From Campanula takesimana (taxonomy: Eukaryota; Streptophyta; Magnoliopsida; Asterales; Campanulaceae): 64,000 nucleotides of DNA. Of this stretch, positions 21,693 through 32,526 are shown piece after piece. Under the pieces are notes generated by a model. That model had not been told where the DNA came from and made no database searches. It was given only the letters and a program-made list of their open reading frames with translations. The position numbers were made by a program, and so were the translations under genes. Numbering within the stretch: the stretch's first letter is position 1; each line of letters begins with the position of its first letter. The stretch lies in contig JAOWBW010000322.1 in assembly GCA_026119855.1 (NCBI GenBank), forward strand, positions 62,001 through 126,000, in the 5' to 3' direction.

Positions 21693-23222
21693 TTAGGAGT
21701 TATAAGCCACAAAACTGGAGACAAGTTGAAAGCATAAATTTACAGTTAAAACTGTGTAAATTAAAACAACTGGATTCAAAATTAATAATCTTAACAAATT
21801 TGATACTTTTAATAATTTGGTATATATCATTTTTCAGCTTTTAAAATCTTTGCCTTACTTCTTGCTATATTATTTGATTTTTTTTTATTTGTCAAGAGTG
21901 TTTGTTTTCTCTCCTTTATCGAGAGCGTTTGCTTCTCTCTGTTGAGAGCTTTTGTATATTATTTTTATTCATTTATACAATACTTGCGATGCTTAGTTTG
22001 ACATTTCTTGTTTACCCAGTTGCATTACTTTGTCATGTCAGGCCAAATTATTCTCGTTTGGAGGTTTTCTGAATGTCATATTAAGCGGTGTCCAAGTGTA
22101 ACTTGGAGAAGCGTTTGTGCGTCACAACAAGTCATTGTGCATAAGGGCTTTGATTAGAGATCTGGTTTAAGAGTAGACATACCTAATCGAGATGTATTAG
22201 GCACTTTTATTGGGGTAGATAGATTGTTGGCGATTGTTCGTCTGTGTAAAAATATTTATATTTGTATGAGTTTTTGACTGTTATGAAGCACCATCTTCTT
22301 AATCTTTATTAATGCGTTTAGTGTTTTGTTTGCGTACAAAAAAAAGTAAAATAACACTTTCAGGGACTTTAAAACCTTGCTTAAAAAAAAAAAAAAAAAA
22401 AGAGCCTGTAAAACTAAAAAAAAAATCCATTTTGCTTATGTTAAGAAAACCTTTTTTAATATTACTTACTCTCTGTTTTTACATAATATTGTAAAATCAA
22501 GAAACAACTCATCATAGTTTAATAAATAACCGCACAAACAAAGATGGACTAAATTTATGAGTTATATTGCTCTGTAATGTCACCCACACAAATATTATTG
22601 ATTATTGTATTTATCGCAATAATATGCTAAAATGGTAGTACTAATATTCTTGTTTGCTTTTTGCCATTTAATAAATGCCAAAAAAAAAAAAAATCTAATT
22701 TTTTTAAGTTCAGCTTATATACTATGTTAAACAAATGTGCTTTTGCATTCGATAATGTGTTTATGCTACTAAAAGTAAGACTATAAGAAGTAAGAAATCA
22801 ACATTCTTAATTGTAGTTATAATGCTCCAAAGAAATGTTACAAAACGAGAAAGAGACACTTGTTTAAAGACACTAACCTAAGATTAAACGAAAATATAAT
22901 AAAAAGAACAAATTGATTTTCTCTCCATTTTAAAATTTCAAGATGATGACTAATTGTTTATTTACAAAAAACTAAAATAATTTATTTTTCTAAGAAACTT
23001 TGTCCATAATTATTTGTGGCAGATTTTGCATTTGTAATAACTAAATAATTTACAAAGTAGATAGGAAAAATATTTATGTTTTTTTATCACTAAATTTATA
23101 AAAATAATAAATTTTAGAATACATTATATTAAAATTTAGATATGAGAGAGACAGAGAATGTAACATTAATCACTGAAATAGTAAAATATGTAACTAAAGA
23201 AATAGAAACAACAAAAACTAAT
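21691..23222. other. Gene-free AT-rich stretch
   Basis: Short poly-A runs lie at 22384-22401 and 22680-22693. There is no gene, complete repeat or element border that I can support. Confidence 0.4.
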
Positions 23223-23481
23223 GGGGCAACTACCATTTAGTCATTGATTTTAATGAAAACTACCATCAAAGAAGGGAAATTTCAAATACTACCACTTAGT
23301 CCACGAGTTATTAGAAGAACACTCATGTCCTTACTAAATGATTAAAAATTACATTAGTGTCATTCCCTCCATCATTTCACTTTCTCTCTTCAACCACCAT
23401 GACCATCTTTGGCCACCCATCCCCGCCTTCTTCGGCGACCATTTTCCGGCGATCTCCTCTAGTCGCAATTTTCCGGCGACC

Positions 23482-24110
23482 ACTAACTCTGGCGACCAAA
23501 CAACTTAGAACTTACCAGTAATTTATTAGTTGTCAACTAAACTACTAAGAACACGATCAACTTTGGCGACCACAAACTCTGGCAACCAACTCTGGCGACC
23601 AAACAACTAAGAACTTATCACTAAGTTCTCAATTGTCAACTAAACTACTAAGAACACAATCAATTCAGGCGACCACTAACTTCAGCGACCAAACAACTGA
23701 GAACTTATCAGTAAGTTCTCGGTTTCAACCAAACTACTAAGACCACGTCCATCTCCGGTGATGATTTTTCGGCGGCCATTTTTTCAAATACTTCGGTCGG
23801 CAACCAACCAACTTCACAATTTTTCCAAGAACATCTTTATTTTTTCCAAGAACAAATTCACAGTTATTCCAAGAACAAATTCACAGTTATTTCAATACAA
23901 CTTCCAAAGAACAAATTCACATTTGTTCTGAGAACAAATTCCAAGAATAAATTCATAGTTGTTCCAAAAACAATTTTTAAGAAAGATTTCACAGTTGTTC
24001 TAAACTCACAGTTTGTTCTAAGTACAACTAAGAAGTTCACAGTTTGTTCACAATTGTTTAAAAAATAATTGAGAATTCATAGTTGTTCCAAGAAAAATTG
24101 AGAAGTCGAC
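23482..24110. repeat. Two successive tandem-repeat blocks
   Basis: Block 1 (23,482-23,755) has three units of about 100 bases, built on TCTGGCGACCAAACAAC, AAGAACTTATCA and CAACTAAACTACTAAGA. Block 2 (about 23,815-24,110) iterates a 25-30 base phrase of the form TTCCAAGAACAAATTCACAG with decay. Stops are frequent in every frame, so it is not a repeat protein. Confidence 0.75.
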
Positions 24111-25002
24111 CATGAACTCTGTCTTATGACCAACAAGTGAGTGGTTCATAGTTGTCCCAAGAAACAACAGATAATTTCATAAGAACAACTTCACAATTGT
24201 TACAATAACTAATGAGAAGTTCAATTTTTTTTTCACAACATTCAATAACAACTAAGAAATTCCTAGATGGTTCACAGTTGTTTTTGCAATTGTTCGTGGA
24301 ACAATTGTGAAGTTCACAGTTGAAAAATAATAATTGTGAATGATGAGAGAGATCTTGATGAAACCATTTCACTATAAACAGTGTCAAGAAATTCTCTTCA
24401 CATGAAAAATTAGAGCTAAAAAATATTATCTCATTACATCTAACTGAACAACAATGACACATTCATCATTCGTTGTCCTTAAAAAATAACCAACTTTACA
24501 ACCACAAATGAAGGAAATCCAAAAATTCAGCAACTAAACATGAACAATATACAAATAAAAATAATGGATATAAATATAATGACATTACCAATCCATTACC
24601 GAAATGAGAATAACCTACCCCAACAAAAAAAAAAACTGAAATTTTACTAGAAAAGAGTAATGTTCCCCATCCATACCTAAACCAATCGCATATATTTAAC
24701 AGATTGATCAGAGAAAGTGAAAAATGAACTCTGAAAATCATCTAAACCAACAATTAGTTCACGCTTTGTGCTTCACTAAAAGCTACAATGGCAATCTCCA
24801 GCTGGGTGGACGTCCGAAGCCGATCTAAGCAAAAGACCAACAACAGGCAGATCTAAGCAGACCTTGATTGATCGGTGCTGAGAGGAGTAGATCGGGTTAG
24901 GGTTTTGTACATCTGTGCTTTGACAAAAATAGCGATCGGTGATAATATAGGGTCGTCGGCGGTGGGGGATGAGAAGAGGTCACCGGAGGTGAGTGATGGG
25001 AG

Positions 25003-25930
25003 CAGTGTATCCAGGATTTCAAGTTAGGGTGTGCAAAACTTAATGCAATATAAAAAAAATCCAAGATAAAATAATAAGCATCACTTTTATAGATAAAAAT
25101 AAAGATTACAATGATTTACGATGCACTGACATTTCCTGAAGTGCTTTATGACTTCATCAACACTTACATTGTCTAGAACTTTATGACTTTATCATGGTTT
25201 GAGGAAAACAACAAAAGCACGGTTAACAAGCCTTTTTGAGTAACTAGGCTCTACGAACCATGTCAAGCTCTTTAGGATTTTTAGCAATGCGAGACAATGG
25301 TAATCTCAAACACGGATCATACTCAATTCTAAAAGAGTTATCATTTACTTGTGGTTGAGAACAACTACCTTGTATGATTTCTTGTTGGACCCTTTCAACA
25401 TTGACAATATTAGGAATATGATCAACTGGAACCGAAGCGGATGGCTCGCATCGAGGGCGTTTGGAGAAGAATCCACCAAGCTTAGATTGCTTACCTATCA
25501 AAAATGATAACAACAATTGCCTAATAAATCCCCAAATCATCAATTTCAGATTTAAAAACCCTAAAATTGAATTTTAAAAAAAATATTCTTTTGAGATTGA
25601 GACATTGCTACGGAGGAAGGAAAATCCACTCTTTGCGCCCAAAGAATCTGCCGAGTGCCGACTGCCGTGAGTCGTGACTGTCTGTTCGTCGATCGTGGTT
25701 GGGTTGGGAGCTGACAACGCTCAAAATCGCAGAATCAGGAACTGGAAGGAGATACAACGAGGTTTGTTTGATTAATTGTTCTATTTTTAACACTCTGCAC
25801 CCTCTCTTTCAAAAATAACAATTTGAACCCCTAAAGTTTTTTTAATTTTTTTTATAACTACTCGGTAAAAAAATCGGAAAACCCACGATGTGCATCTGCC
25901 CACCCTGGTCATATACTACATCCACCCCTG
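25003..25930. mobile_element. hAT element with transposase remnant
   Basis: A perfect 8-bp target duplication GATGGGAG lies at 24995-25002 and 25931-25938. The ends CAGTGTATCCAGGATTT and (reverse complement) CAGGGGTGGATGTAGTA share the hAT CAG-GG-GGAT pattern. It keeps part of a transposase N-terminus on the minus strand but nothing of the catalytic domain, so it is an internally deleted derivative. Confidence 0.87.
25244..25543 (-). pseudogene. N-terminal fragment of a TTF/ZMYM-type hAT transposase
   Basis: Reading the minus strand, the segment KQSKLGGFFSKRP is followed by a linker and then YDPCLRLPLSRIAKNPKELD and MVRRA. This matches the region just upstream of the TTF zinc finger in plant hAT transposases, where DPGLR-PI-YxPND-D-VRRAY is conserved. 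The zinc finger, catalytic core and dimerisation domain are absent. The reading is by motif only. Confidence 0.6.
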
Positions 25931-25977
25931 GATGGGAGGAGGTCGTCGGAGGAAGGGGATGCGTCGGCGATGGAAGG

Positions 25978-26779
25978 TAGGGGTGGAAATGGTTCGGCTC
26001 AAACCGCGGTTCGGAACTGAGCCGAGCCAAACCGTGTGTTTTAGCTCGGTTTTTAAACTTATGCGGTTCAGCTCGGTTTTGAAAATTGATAAACCACACG
26101 GTTCGGTTCGTCTCACGGTCTGACCCTTCAAGCCGAACCGAGCCAAACCGTTTCGAGCTGAACCACGAGCCGAACTGTAGAGCTGGACCGTGGACCCGAG
26201 CTAGCTGAACCATGGAGCCCTTATATGGACCATTGATTAAATTTAGTCCACAAACCTTGAGGGAACGATGAATTTCAGAACTATCTCTGGAAAAGAATCT
26301 AAAGAAACAATATTCCACCAAATTACGAGCATCATTATACACAAATTCTGGAACAAGAGCTTTAAATATCTTCTGCATTTTCTTCCCAGTCAATCCATTC
26401 ATCCTGCATATCATAACCTCAACCAGTTAAAATCCTAATTTCTCATTAGTATGACAGCAAGATTAATTTTTAATGACTGATTAGTTCAATACTAACGCAT
26501 CAAATGAAAGTTGACCATGACAATCCTAGGAAATCCTGCTAGAACAAATTTCAGAGATAGTATGGTGTAAGAGTTGTAGTTCAAACCGCGGTTTAAGACA
26601 TGGTTTAAACCGTAAAATCAGAACGTGGTTCAAACCGAGCCGAACCGTGATGGTTTAGCTCATCTCGGCTTGGACTATTTTGTGGTTCAGCTCAGTTTGA
26701 GATTTCTTCAAACCGATGTATAGCGGTTTGGCTTCTAAATTACCCCAAACCGAGCTAAACCGAACCATTTCCACCCCTA
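25978..26779. mobile_element. hAT element of the AACCGAGC family carrying a host-like exon
   Basis: A perfect 8-bp target duplication ATGGAAGG lies at 25970-25977 and 26780-26787. The ends are TAGGGGTGG...CCACCCCTA, and both outer arms show the AACCGAGC/GCTCGGTT word structure of the element at 10989-11681. The middle (about 26,230-26,570) is unrelated to that family and resembles a piece of a plant gene with intron borders. Confidence 0.88.
26256..26403 (-). pseudogene. Captured exon of an unrecognised plant gene
   Basis: On the minus strand, ATATGCAG precedes a 148-bp segment that ends CTCAAG and is followed by GTTTGTGG, so it has both an acceptor and a donor site. One frame reads KALVPEFVYNDARNLVEYCF and then FRFFSRDSSEIHRSLK, an ordinary protein-like composition. 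An in-frame ATG is available, but an exon border is the better reading of the left edge. In another frame the first part reads DEWIDWEENAED, which could be the original frame if one T in ATTTAAA is extra. I do not recognise the protein family. Confidence 0.6.
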
Positions 26780-27405
26780 ATGGAAGGCATCCGTATCCGC
26801 AAAAAATAGAATCGCCGGTGTGGTTTAATGCAAGAGAGAGAGGAAGGGAGCTAGGGCTTCTTCGGAATTCCAAATTGAGGTCGAATTGTTATGAGGCCGA
26901 CCGGTCGCAGAGAGTGAAGGGAGGGTCTCCCGAGATGGAAGGCATGGTTGTCGGCGATGGAAGGGAGGGGGTCGCTGGAGATTGGGACGCGAGGAATTGC
27001 TTGTAGAGAGAGAAAGAGATGTTTAAGTGTGTGTACGTTGAATGAGTGGACAGAGGAGGGGAGGTGGTTTTAGTTTGATAAAGGGTAGTTTTGGGATTTC
27101 AAGACAATAATGGACCCTGTGATAATTTAATTTGAAGTGTTAGACTAAGTGGTAAATCAAAATATTAAAATGAACTAGGTGGTAGTTTTGCTAAGGATTG
27201 AAAATTAGGTGCTAAGTTTCTCAAACCCAATCTTATAAACAAACAAGGCCATGTTACCGGTTTATGAAAACCAGACCTCAAACTCAAACAATCAATTAAT
27301 AATATCCCTTCAAGATTTGTTGTTATTCTTTATTTGATTCAATCTTTGTTAATTTCTACTCTTTTTAACTTTGCCTCTTCTTCCCCTCTTGCCCCTTGTT
27401 TCATA

Positions 27406-27647
27406 CTCCCTATCTCTCCGAATAAATGTCTTGCTACTCATTTTTGCTTGTTCTAAAATAAATATCGTTTTACGAAAAATAGGGTATAAAGTTTGATAAT
27501 CTTTTTATACTACCCATTTTAAAAGCACAAGCATTGCAATGTCATAGAAATTGTCACTCTATCTATATAAATAGATTGATGGAAACATAATTAAAAACTT
27601 AAAAACATTAACTTGTCAACTAGGACATTTATTCCGGGGAGAGGAAG
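27406..27647. mobile_element. Stowaway MITE in the response-regulator promoter
   Basis: It is flanked by TA. The left end CTCCCTATCTCTCCGAATAA is mirrored by TTATTCCGGGGAGAGGAAG at the right. It ends about 290 bases before the start codon of the ARR gene. Confidence 0.78.
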
Positions 27648-27654
27648 TATATAA
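27648..27654 (+). promoter_or_regulatory. Putative TATA box of the ARR gene
   Basis: TATATAA lies 281 bases upstream of the ATG at 27935. It overlaps the TA target site at the right border of the MITE 27406-27647. An AGATCT motif at 27715-27720 contains the AGATY core bound by type-B response regulators. The position is compatible with a 5' UTR of about 250 bases; the start site itself is not determined. Confidence 0.4.
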
Positions 27655-27934
27655 TTCAAATATCAACTTGGAAAACAATTTCTAGAGGGGGAAATCTTTG
27701 GGTGAAATCTGGTCAGATCTTGCTTTGTGGGTTGTGGATTTTGGTGGGTCTTATTGTCAAATAAAAGTTCATCCCCTTCTCTCCCATCCCTCCATACCAA
27801 TTGTACCAAACACACACACACACACACAGGAAAAACAGAAAACCCATTTCCTTCCCCACAACTCCTTCTTCTTCCTCTAGTTCAAATTAGTGTTTCTTGA
27901 TTTTAAGATTTGTGGGATCTTTAAAATAGCTGCA

Positions 27935-30900
27935 ATGGGAATGTGTGTTGAATCCCAGTTTCATGTATTAGCTGTTGATGACAGTATCATTGATAGAAAA
28001 CTCATTGAAAGGCTTCTCAAGACCTCATCTTATCAAGGTACAACCACTTTTTCTTGATTTCCAAACAGAGGAAAATGAAAAGAAAACAGAGAAAAATATT
28101 TTTATTTTTCATGGGTTTATTTTGATTTTTTTTTTTCTCTTTTCCATTTTATCTGTAGTTACAACTGTTGATTCTGGTAGCAAAGCTTTGGAATTTCTGG
28201 GTTTCCAAGAAGATGAACCAAACATCCCAAATCAACCTTCTTTTTCCCCAAACAATGCTCAGGTAAATCTTTATATTTTTTTTTTTTTTCACTTTTAATG
28301 TGATGGATTTTCTTGGTGATTTTCCATGGATTTTCTTTTCTGGGAAATTATATTTACGTTTTTTTTTTTTTTTTTTTTTTTTATGTTACTATTTATTTAA
28401 CAGGAAGTTGAAGTGAATCTGATAATAACAGACTATTGTATGCCTGGAATGACAGGCTATGATTTGCTCAAAAAAGTTAAGGTATGTTTTGAGGGTTTCA
28501 ATATTCCTTTGTCCTTTTTTCTGTTCTTGTTCTTGTTCATTGTATTACTATTAGTAGTAATATTTTCTTTCTTTTTCCCTTTCTTTCTTTCTTGAATCTG
28601 TATCATTTTCCCTCATTTTCTTTTCCTGGCCATGGCAAAGCTTTTTGTGCTTCCAATTTATAGCATTCTGTTAATAGGATTCACAATCTCTAAGCCTGAT
28701 TGTTTCCATCTGATAAGGCTTAATCTTGATCATTGGATTATTTAGTTAAATTTAATCTTGACTATTTATTCTCATGTTCATGGAACAGAGCAATCTGAAC
28801 CATAAAAAAGCACAAACTATATACTAAAAAATAGGATTGTTATTTTATTTTATTTTTGACAATGGGTAGGGGAATCAAACCCTTGACACTTTCCTGTAGT
28901 AGTAAGGGCCTATACCGCGTGAGATAAGGCTTATTGACGGAAAGGAAGATTGTTATTTAGAATTAGAACCTCATATTATCGTGTTGACTCTGTTCATGAT
29001 TTAAATTTACAGTACATTATAATAGTTTGAAAATTGTGAGGGTCATGTCGATCATAGTATGGAAGGTTTAAATAACAATCCGCGGAGAAGTCACCCTTAT
29101 TAGTATGAGTAATGCTACATAAACAAAATTTTGTCCAGAAACTGTTTTTTAGTCATGTCCGTATAACATCTCAATGTGTTGGGTACTATACAATTCAATT
29201 CAATACCTTCAAGCAATTTTATACAATTTTGTTTATCAATAGTTTCATATTATCATATGCTTCAAAAAAAAAAAAATTATATGCTTCTCATGAAAGTTGG
29301 CTACATAAACCAATACGTATATTCTTTCTTTTCAAACCTCTTATCTCATGTCCTTAGGAAAAAGAAAAGAGAAATGAAATTGATTAAGGTCACCCTTTTA
29401 GAGGTGGTATTTACGATTGTCCTAAAATAGGTGTCATGCTTTATTTTATTTTTTTTGAAAATTGGATTAAACGTTTATTAAGATTTTTATGAAATTCTAA
29501 ACATTTATATTGATACACTATTAAGAATAGTACTATAATCAAAATTTTAAAATCTTTTTAAAAAAATTAGTTAAACTTGAACATTACTCAACTAAAATAT
29601 GACATTTATATTGGGTCGGAGAGGGTATTTAAGTAATTATTAGGGTGAGGTTTTGGGGACTCTTTCTTTTATAGTTTTCTTGATTGTTGACCTCTATTTA
29701 AAAAAAAAAAAAAAAAACAAATAATCTGATCAAGTTTCTTTTGTTCTTGTTTACAGGAATCTTCATCTTTGAGAAACATACCAGTAGTGATTATGTCATC
29801 TGAGAATGTGCCTTCAAGGATTAATAGGTAAGAAATTAATATGATTGTGTGGGAAGATAATGTGCTTTATACCCCTCCGTCCCAAAGTGAATAAAAAAAA
29901 AAAAAAAAAAAAAAAATTGCTTTTGATCAAGAGTAAATTTGAAATATTTTGTGATATTCATTTTTGGACTGAGGTTGTACCTCATGTTATAAATGTGCTT
30001 TATGTTGTTGTAAGGTACAACATTTAAGTCACACTAAATTTTATGTTTCTGTAGCATTACTTTTGTAATAAAAGAGTAGTACTACATAAAACTGAAAATC
30101 TGTACATATTGCGCATTACTCCCTCCGTCCCACCTGAATTAAGATTTTTGGGTTGGGCACGAGGATTAAGGAAAAAGTGTGAGTGGAGTAGGTGATGTGA
30201 GTATAAAAAGTAAAATAGGAGAGAGAAAGTGGGGTAGAGAATAATGAGTGGAAAATTGTTGTGAGTGTGAATGTGGGTCCCATTAAATAAAACACTTCCA
30301 TTTTGGGGTTGTCCTAATTCGAATGGGACACCCAAAATAGAAATTTGTCCTAATTCGAGTGGGACGGAGGGAGTATGTGTTATACTGTACCTAGATGCAT
30401 AAGATGTTGTACCATACTTGTGCTATTACGTTCTCACTCCGTTAGACATTAAGAATATTATTACTGTTTAAGATAATTCGTTTTAAGAGTCGATTTCGAA
30501 AATTAAGCTATAGTTTGTTGATTATGAATGTTTTTGTTATGGAAGGTTTAAATAGTGGGTATTTTGTTGATTATTAACAGATGTTTAGAGGAAGGAGCAG
30601 AGGAATTTTTTCTCAAGCCAGTGAGATTATCAGATGTCAATAAACTCAAACCCCACATGATGAAAAACAAATTTAAGGATCATCAACAGCAAGATCAAGA
30701 ACAACAAGAACGAGAAGCGTCAGAAATACTTGTTATCGATTCTCAGCAAAGACAACAGCAACAAGAACAGCAGCAACAACAACAAAAACAGCAGCAACAA
30801 CAACAGCAACAACAAGAAGAAGAACGAAAGCGAGAAGTGTCGGTTGCTGTAGACCCTCAGCAACAACAACAACAAGAGGAAGAACAAGAGAATAATAACA

Positions 30901-30974
30901 AGAGAAAATCCATGGAAGAAGGGATTCCTCAAGAAAGAACACGTCCCAGATACACTGGACTAACAGTAGTCTGA
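27935..30974 (+). CDS. ARR9: Type-A cytokinin response regulator, ARR8/ARR9-like
   Basis: Five coding exons: 27935-28037, 28159-28262, 28404-28481, 29757-29827 and 30581-30974, all GT-AG and in frame. They give 249 aa. The receiver domain begins MGMCVESQFHVLAVDDS and has the acidic pair D15-D16, phospho-acceptor D79 (IITDYCMPGMTG), S109/S110 (VIMSS) and K131 (FFLKPVRL). Type-A regulators accept phosphate from AHP proteins in nucleus and cytosol and dampen cytokinin signalling; they lack the Myb-like output domain, and none is seen here. The MGM...SQFHVLAVDD start and short C-terminus fit the ARR8/ARR9 branch. The tail after about residue 145 is a long Gln/Glu-rich stretch encoded by CAACAG repeats. 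The 5' UTR holds (CA)n at 27809-27828. Introns 3 and 4 carry a SINE and MITEs. Which of ARR8 or ARR9 it matches best is unresolved. Confidence 0.95.
28846..28947 (-). mobile_element. SINE in intron 3 of the ARR gene
   Basis: On the minus strand a box-B-like GGTTTGATTCC precedes a short body and an A-rich tail. An 11-bp target duplication GATTGTTATTT lies at 28835-28845 and 28948-28958. It differs from the SINE at 7890. Box A is weak. Confidence 0.7.
29872..29977. mobile_element. Small degraded Stowaway MITE in ARR intron 4
   Basis: CCCCTCCGTCCCAAAGTGAA at the left is imperfectly mirrored by ATTCATTTTTGGACTGAGGT at the right, with TA at both ends. A poly-A run fills the middle. Confidence 0.55.
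30119..30373. mobile_element. Stowaway MITE in ARR intron 4
   Basis: It is flanked by TA. CTCCCTCCGTCCCACCTGAA at the left is mirrored by TTCGAGTGGGACGGAGGGAG at the right. The right terminal motif ATTCGA(A/G)TGGGAC occurs twice. Confidence 0.9.
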
Positions 30975-31270
30975 TTAATCCTGGCAAATAATTTTCTTTT
31001 TTACTTTCTTTTCTTTTTCAATTTGAAAAAAAAAAAAAAAAAAAAAAGATCCATTAACTTTCTATTAATTTATTTTTCTTCTTTTCCCTCTTGTTTAGAG
31101 TTATGTTGGTGTAGACAAGAGTATATAGAGAGAGATAGAGAAGCCAACATTCTATAGATTTTACTTGGAAATATTTCCACTTTGAGTTTTGTTTAGCTGA
31201 TTTGATTTCATGGCTTTCCTCTTGTAAAGGGAATCAGTTGAGGACTACAACATAATACAAAATAAATTTC

Positions 31271-31385
31271 CGAATTTGCACTTGATCTCTGTTTCAAAAT
31301 GAATGCCCGATTTGCACTTGATCTCTGTTTCAAAATGAATGTGCCCGAATTTGCAATTGATCTCCGTTTCAAAATGAATGTCAGA
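31271..31385. repeat. Three tandem units just downstream of the ARR gene
   Basis: The phrase GAATTTGCA(C/A)TTGATCTC(T/C)G with TTTCAAAATGAATG follows itself three times at about 38-41 base spacing, about 300 bases past the ARR stop codon. It could lie in or near the 3' UTR. Confidence 0.8.
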
Positions 31386-31489
31386 GAGAATTTGGACATT
31401 CATTTTGGGAGCAACATTTTTCTAATTGCTGCTTCTGTTGTCTTAGTTCTGCCATTTTGTACTGTTACCTTCCCGTTCTTTGCTTAAAC

Positions 31490-31745
31490 ACTTTACGGAC
31501 CTGGAAGTGATGTAGAGATTCAGCGTAAAACGAGATTACGGCATGTAAAACGTCTGCTACTAAATGTAAAATATTTTGAATGAATATAAAAACACATTTT
31601 TGTACTAAAACATTATGTAAATTTAGTAAAGCGTTCATTAAGAACGTGAAACGTTTTTTTTTTTTTTTTTTTTTTACATTGTGTAGCACACGTTTTACAT
31701 GTCGTTATCTCGTTTTCACTTCGTTGGAGCAAAGACTCAGTTGGA
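31490..31745. mobile_element. Element with TGTAAAACG inverted repeats
   Basis: The left GTAAAACGAGATTACGGCAT and the right, in reverse complement, GAAAACGAGATAACGACATG, each followed by TGTAAAACGT, form an inverted repeat around an AT-rich centre with a 23-base T run. No target duplication could be fixed. The iterated TGTAAAA words recall the MULE at 13331-14157. Confidence 0.5.
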
Positions 31746-32526
31746 GCGGTTCCGATAGAAGTATTACACTTCCATAATCATAATTTTTGTTTTATATAAA
31801 ATCAAAATTCAATCAAATTGACCAACAAAATCAAAGTTTCGTTTTCATCGTATTTCCGTCATTTTGTATTAAGTTTTAGTAAAATTCCCAAATTTTAGGA
31901 TTTGTCATTGGCAGTTTACCTAATATTTTATGGTGATGAAATATTGAAGTGCAAAACATAATAAATCTGAGAATTGCTTTGACATTTTTATGTTTACTTA
32001 TATAATGAAAATAGACAATTTTTTTAGGAAAGGGATTGTTTTTGAGTAAACGACTAAATTGACCAGCATACTGCTCCCTCTAACCCGCAAAAATCTACTT
32101 GTGGTTAATACAAGTGAAATTTGACCAAATGTTAATGTCAATTTTTCATCCTAATAAAATTCTAAAAATTATTATTGATAAATCACTTAAAATTGTATCT
32201 GTTAGAATTTAACTAAGATTAATAGATTGACAATAATATTTAGTTAAAATTCGCTTGTGTTGACCATAAAAAGTTAAATGAGACTAACTCTCGTGAGCGC
32301 CCACCGGGTGGACAGAGTAATTAATAAGGGATTGAAGTAGTAGCATGAATTAAAAAGGTAAATGATAATTACACACAAATGTATACACATGATTATCTAA
32401 GGTGAGAGAGACTTGTACAATTAACAAAGGGAAGATCCCCTTTTCTGGGAACAAAAGCCTGGAAGTGTTTGGAGGAGAAGGAGGAGATTGGAATTTTTTT
32501 TGCAGAATCACATTGAGACATTCTCA
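31746..32526. other. Intergenic stretch between ARR9 and NOL 3' ends
   Basis: The two genes converge here. Bases 32,075-32,320 contain a degraded Stowaway-type relic (CTCCCTCTAACCCGC...GTTGACC...GGTGGACAGAG). The NOL 3' UTR presumably occupies part of 32,200-32,526. No further gene was seen. Confidence 0.45.

Larger units (their letters stand above)
23223..27225. mobile_element. Candidate long-TIR MULE-like unit, about 4 kb
   Basis: The left end (GGGGCAACTACCATTTAGTC...ACTACCACTTAGTC) and the right end, read in reverse complement (GGGTTTGAGAAACTTAGCAC...TACCACTTAGTC), are similar over about 85 bases. This is long-terminal-inverted-repeat architecture. I could not find a 9-bp target duplication. 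Inside are tandem repeats (23.48-24.1 kb), GC-rich gene-like DNA (24.9-25.0 and 26.78-27.0 kb) and two hAT insertions. It may be a Pack-MULE with captured gene sequence; I recognise no MULE transposase. Confidence 0.5.

Noticed and set aside
24124..24741. Minus-strand frames of 81-112 codons
   Set aside because: They arise from the decayed AACAAATTCACAG tandem repeats and flanking AT-rich DNA.
25842..26414. A 190-codon minus-strand gene
   Set aside because: It crosses the border of a hAT element and the intron signals around the captured exon. Only 26256-26403 looks protein-like.
30720..30987. Minus-strand open frames rich in Leu/Val opposite the ARR tail
   Set aside because: They are antisense readings of the CAACAG repeats that encode the glutamine tail.
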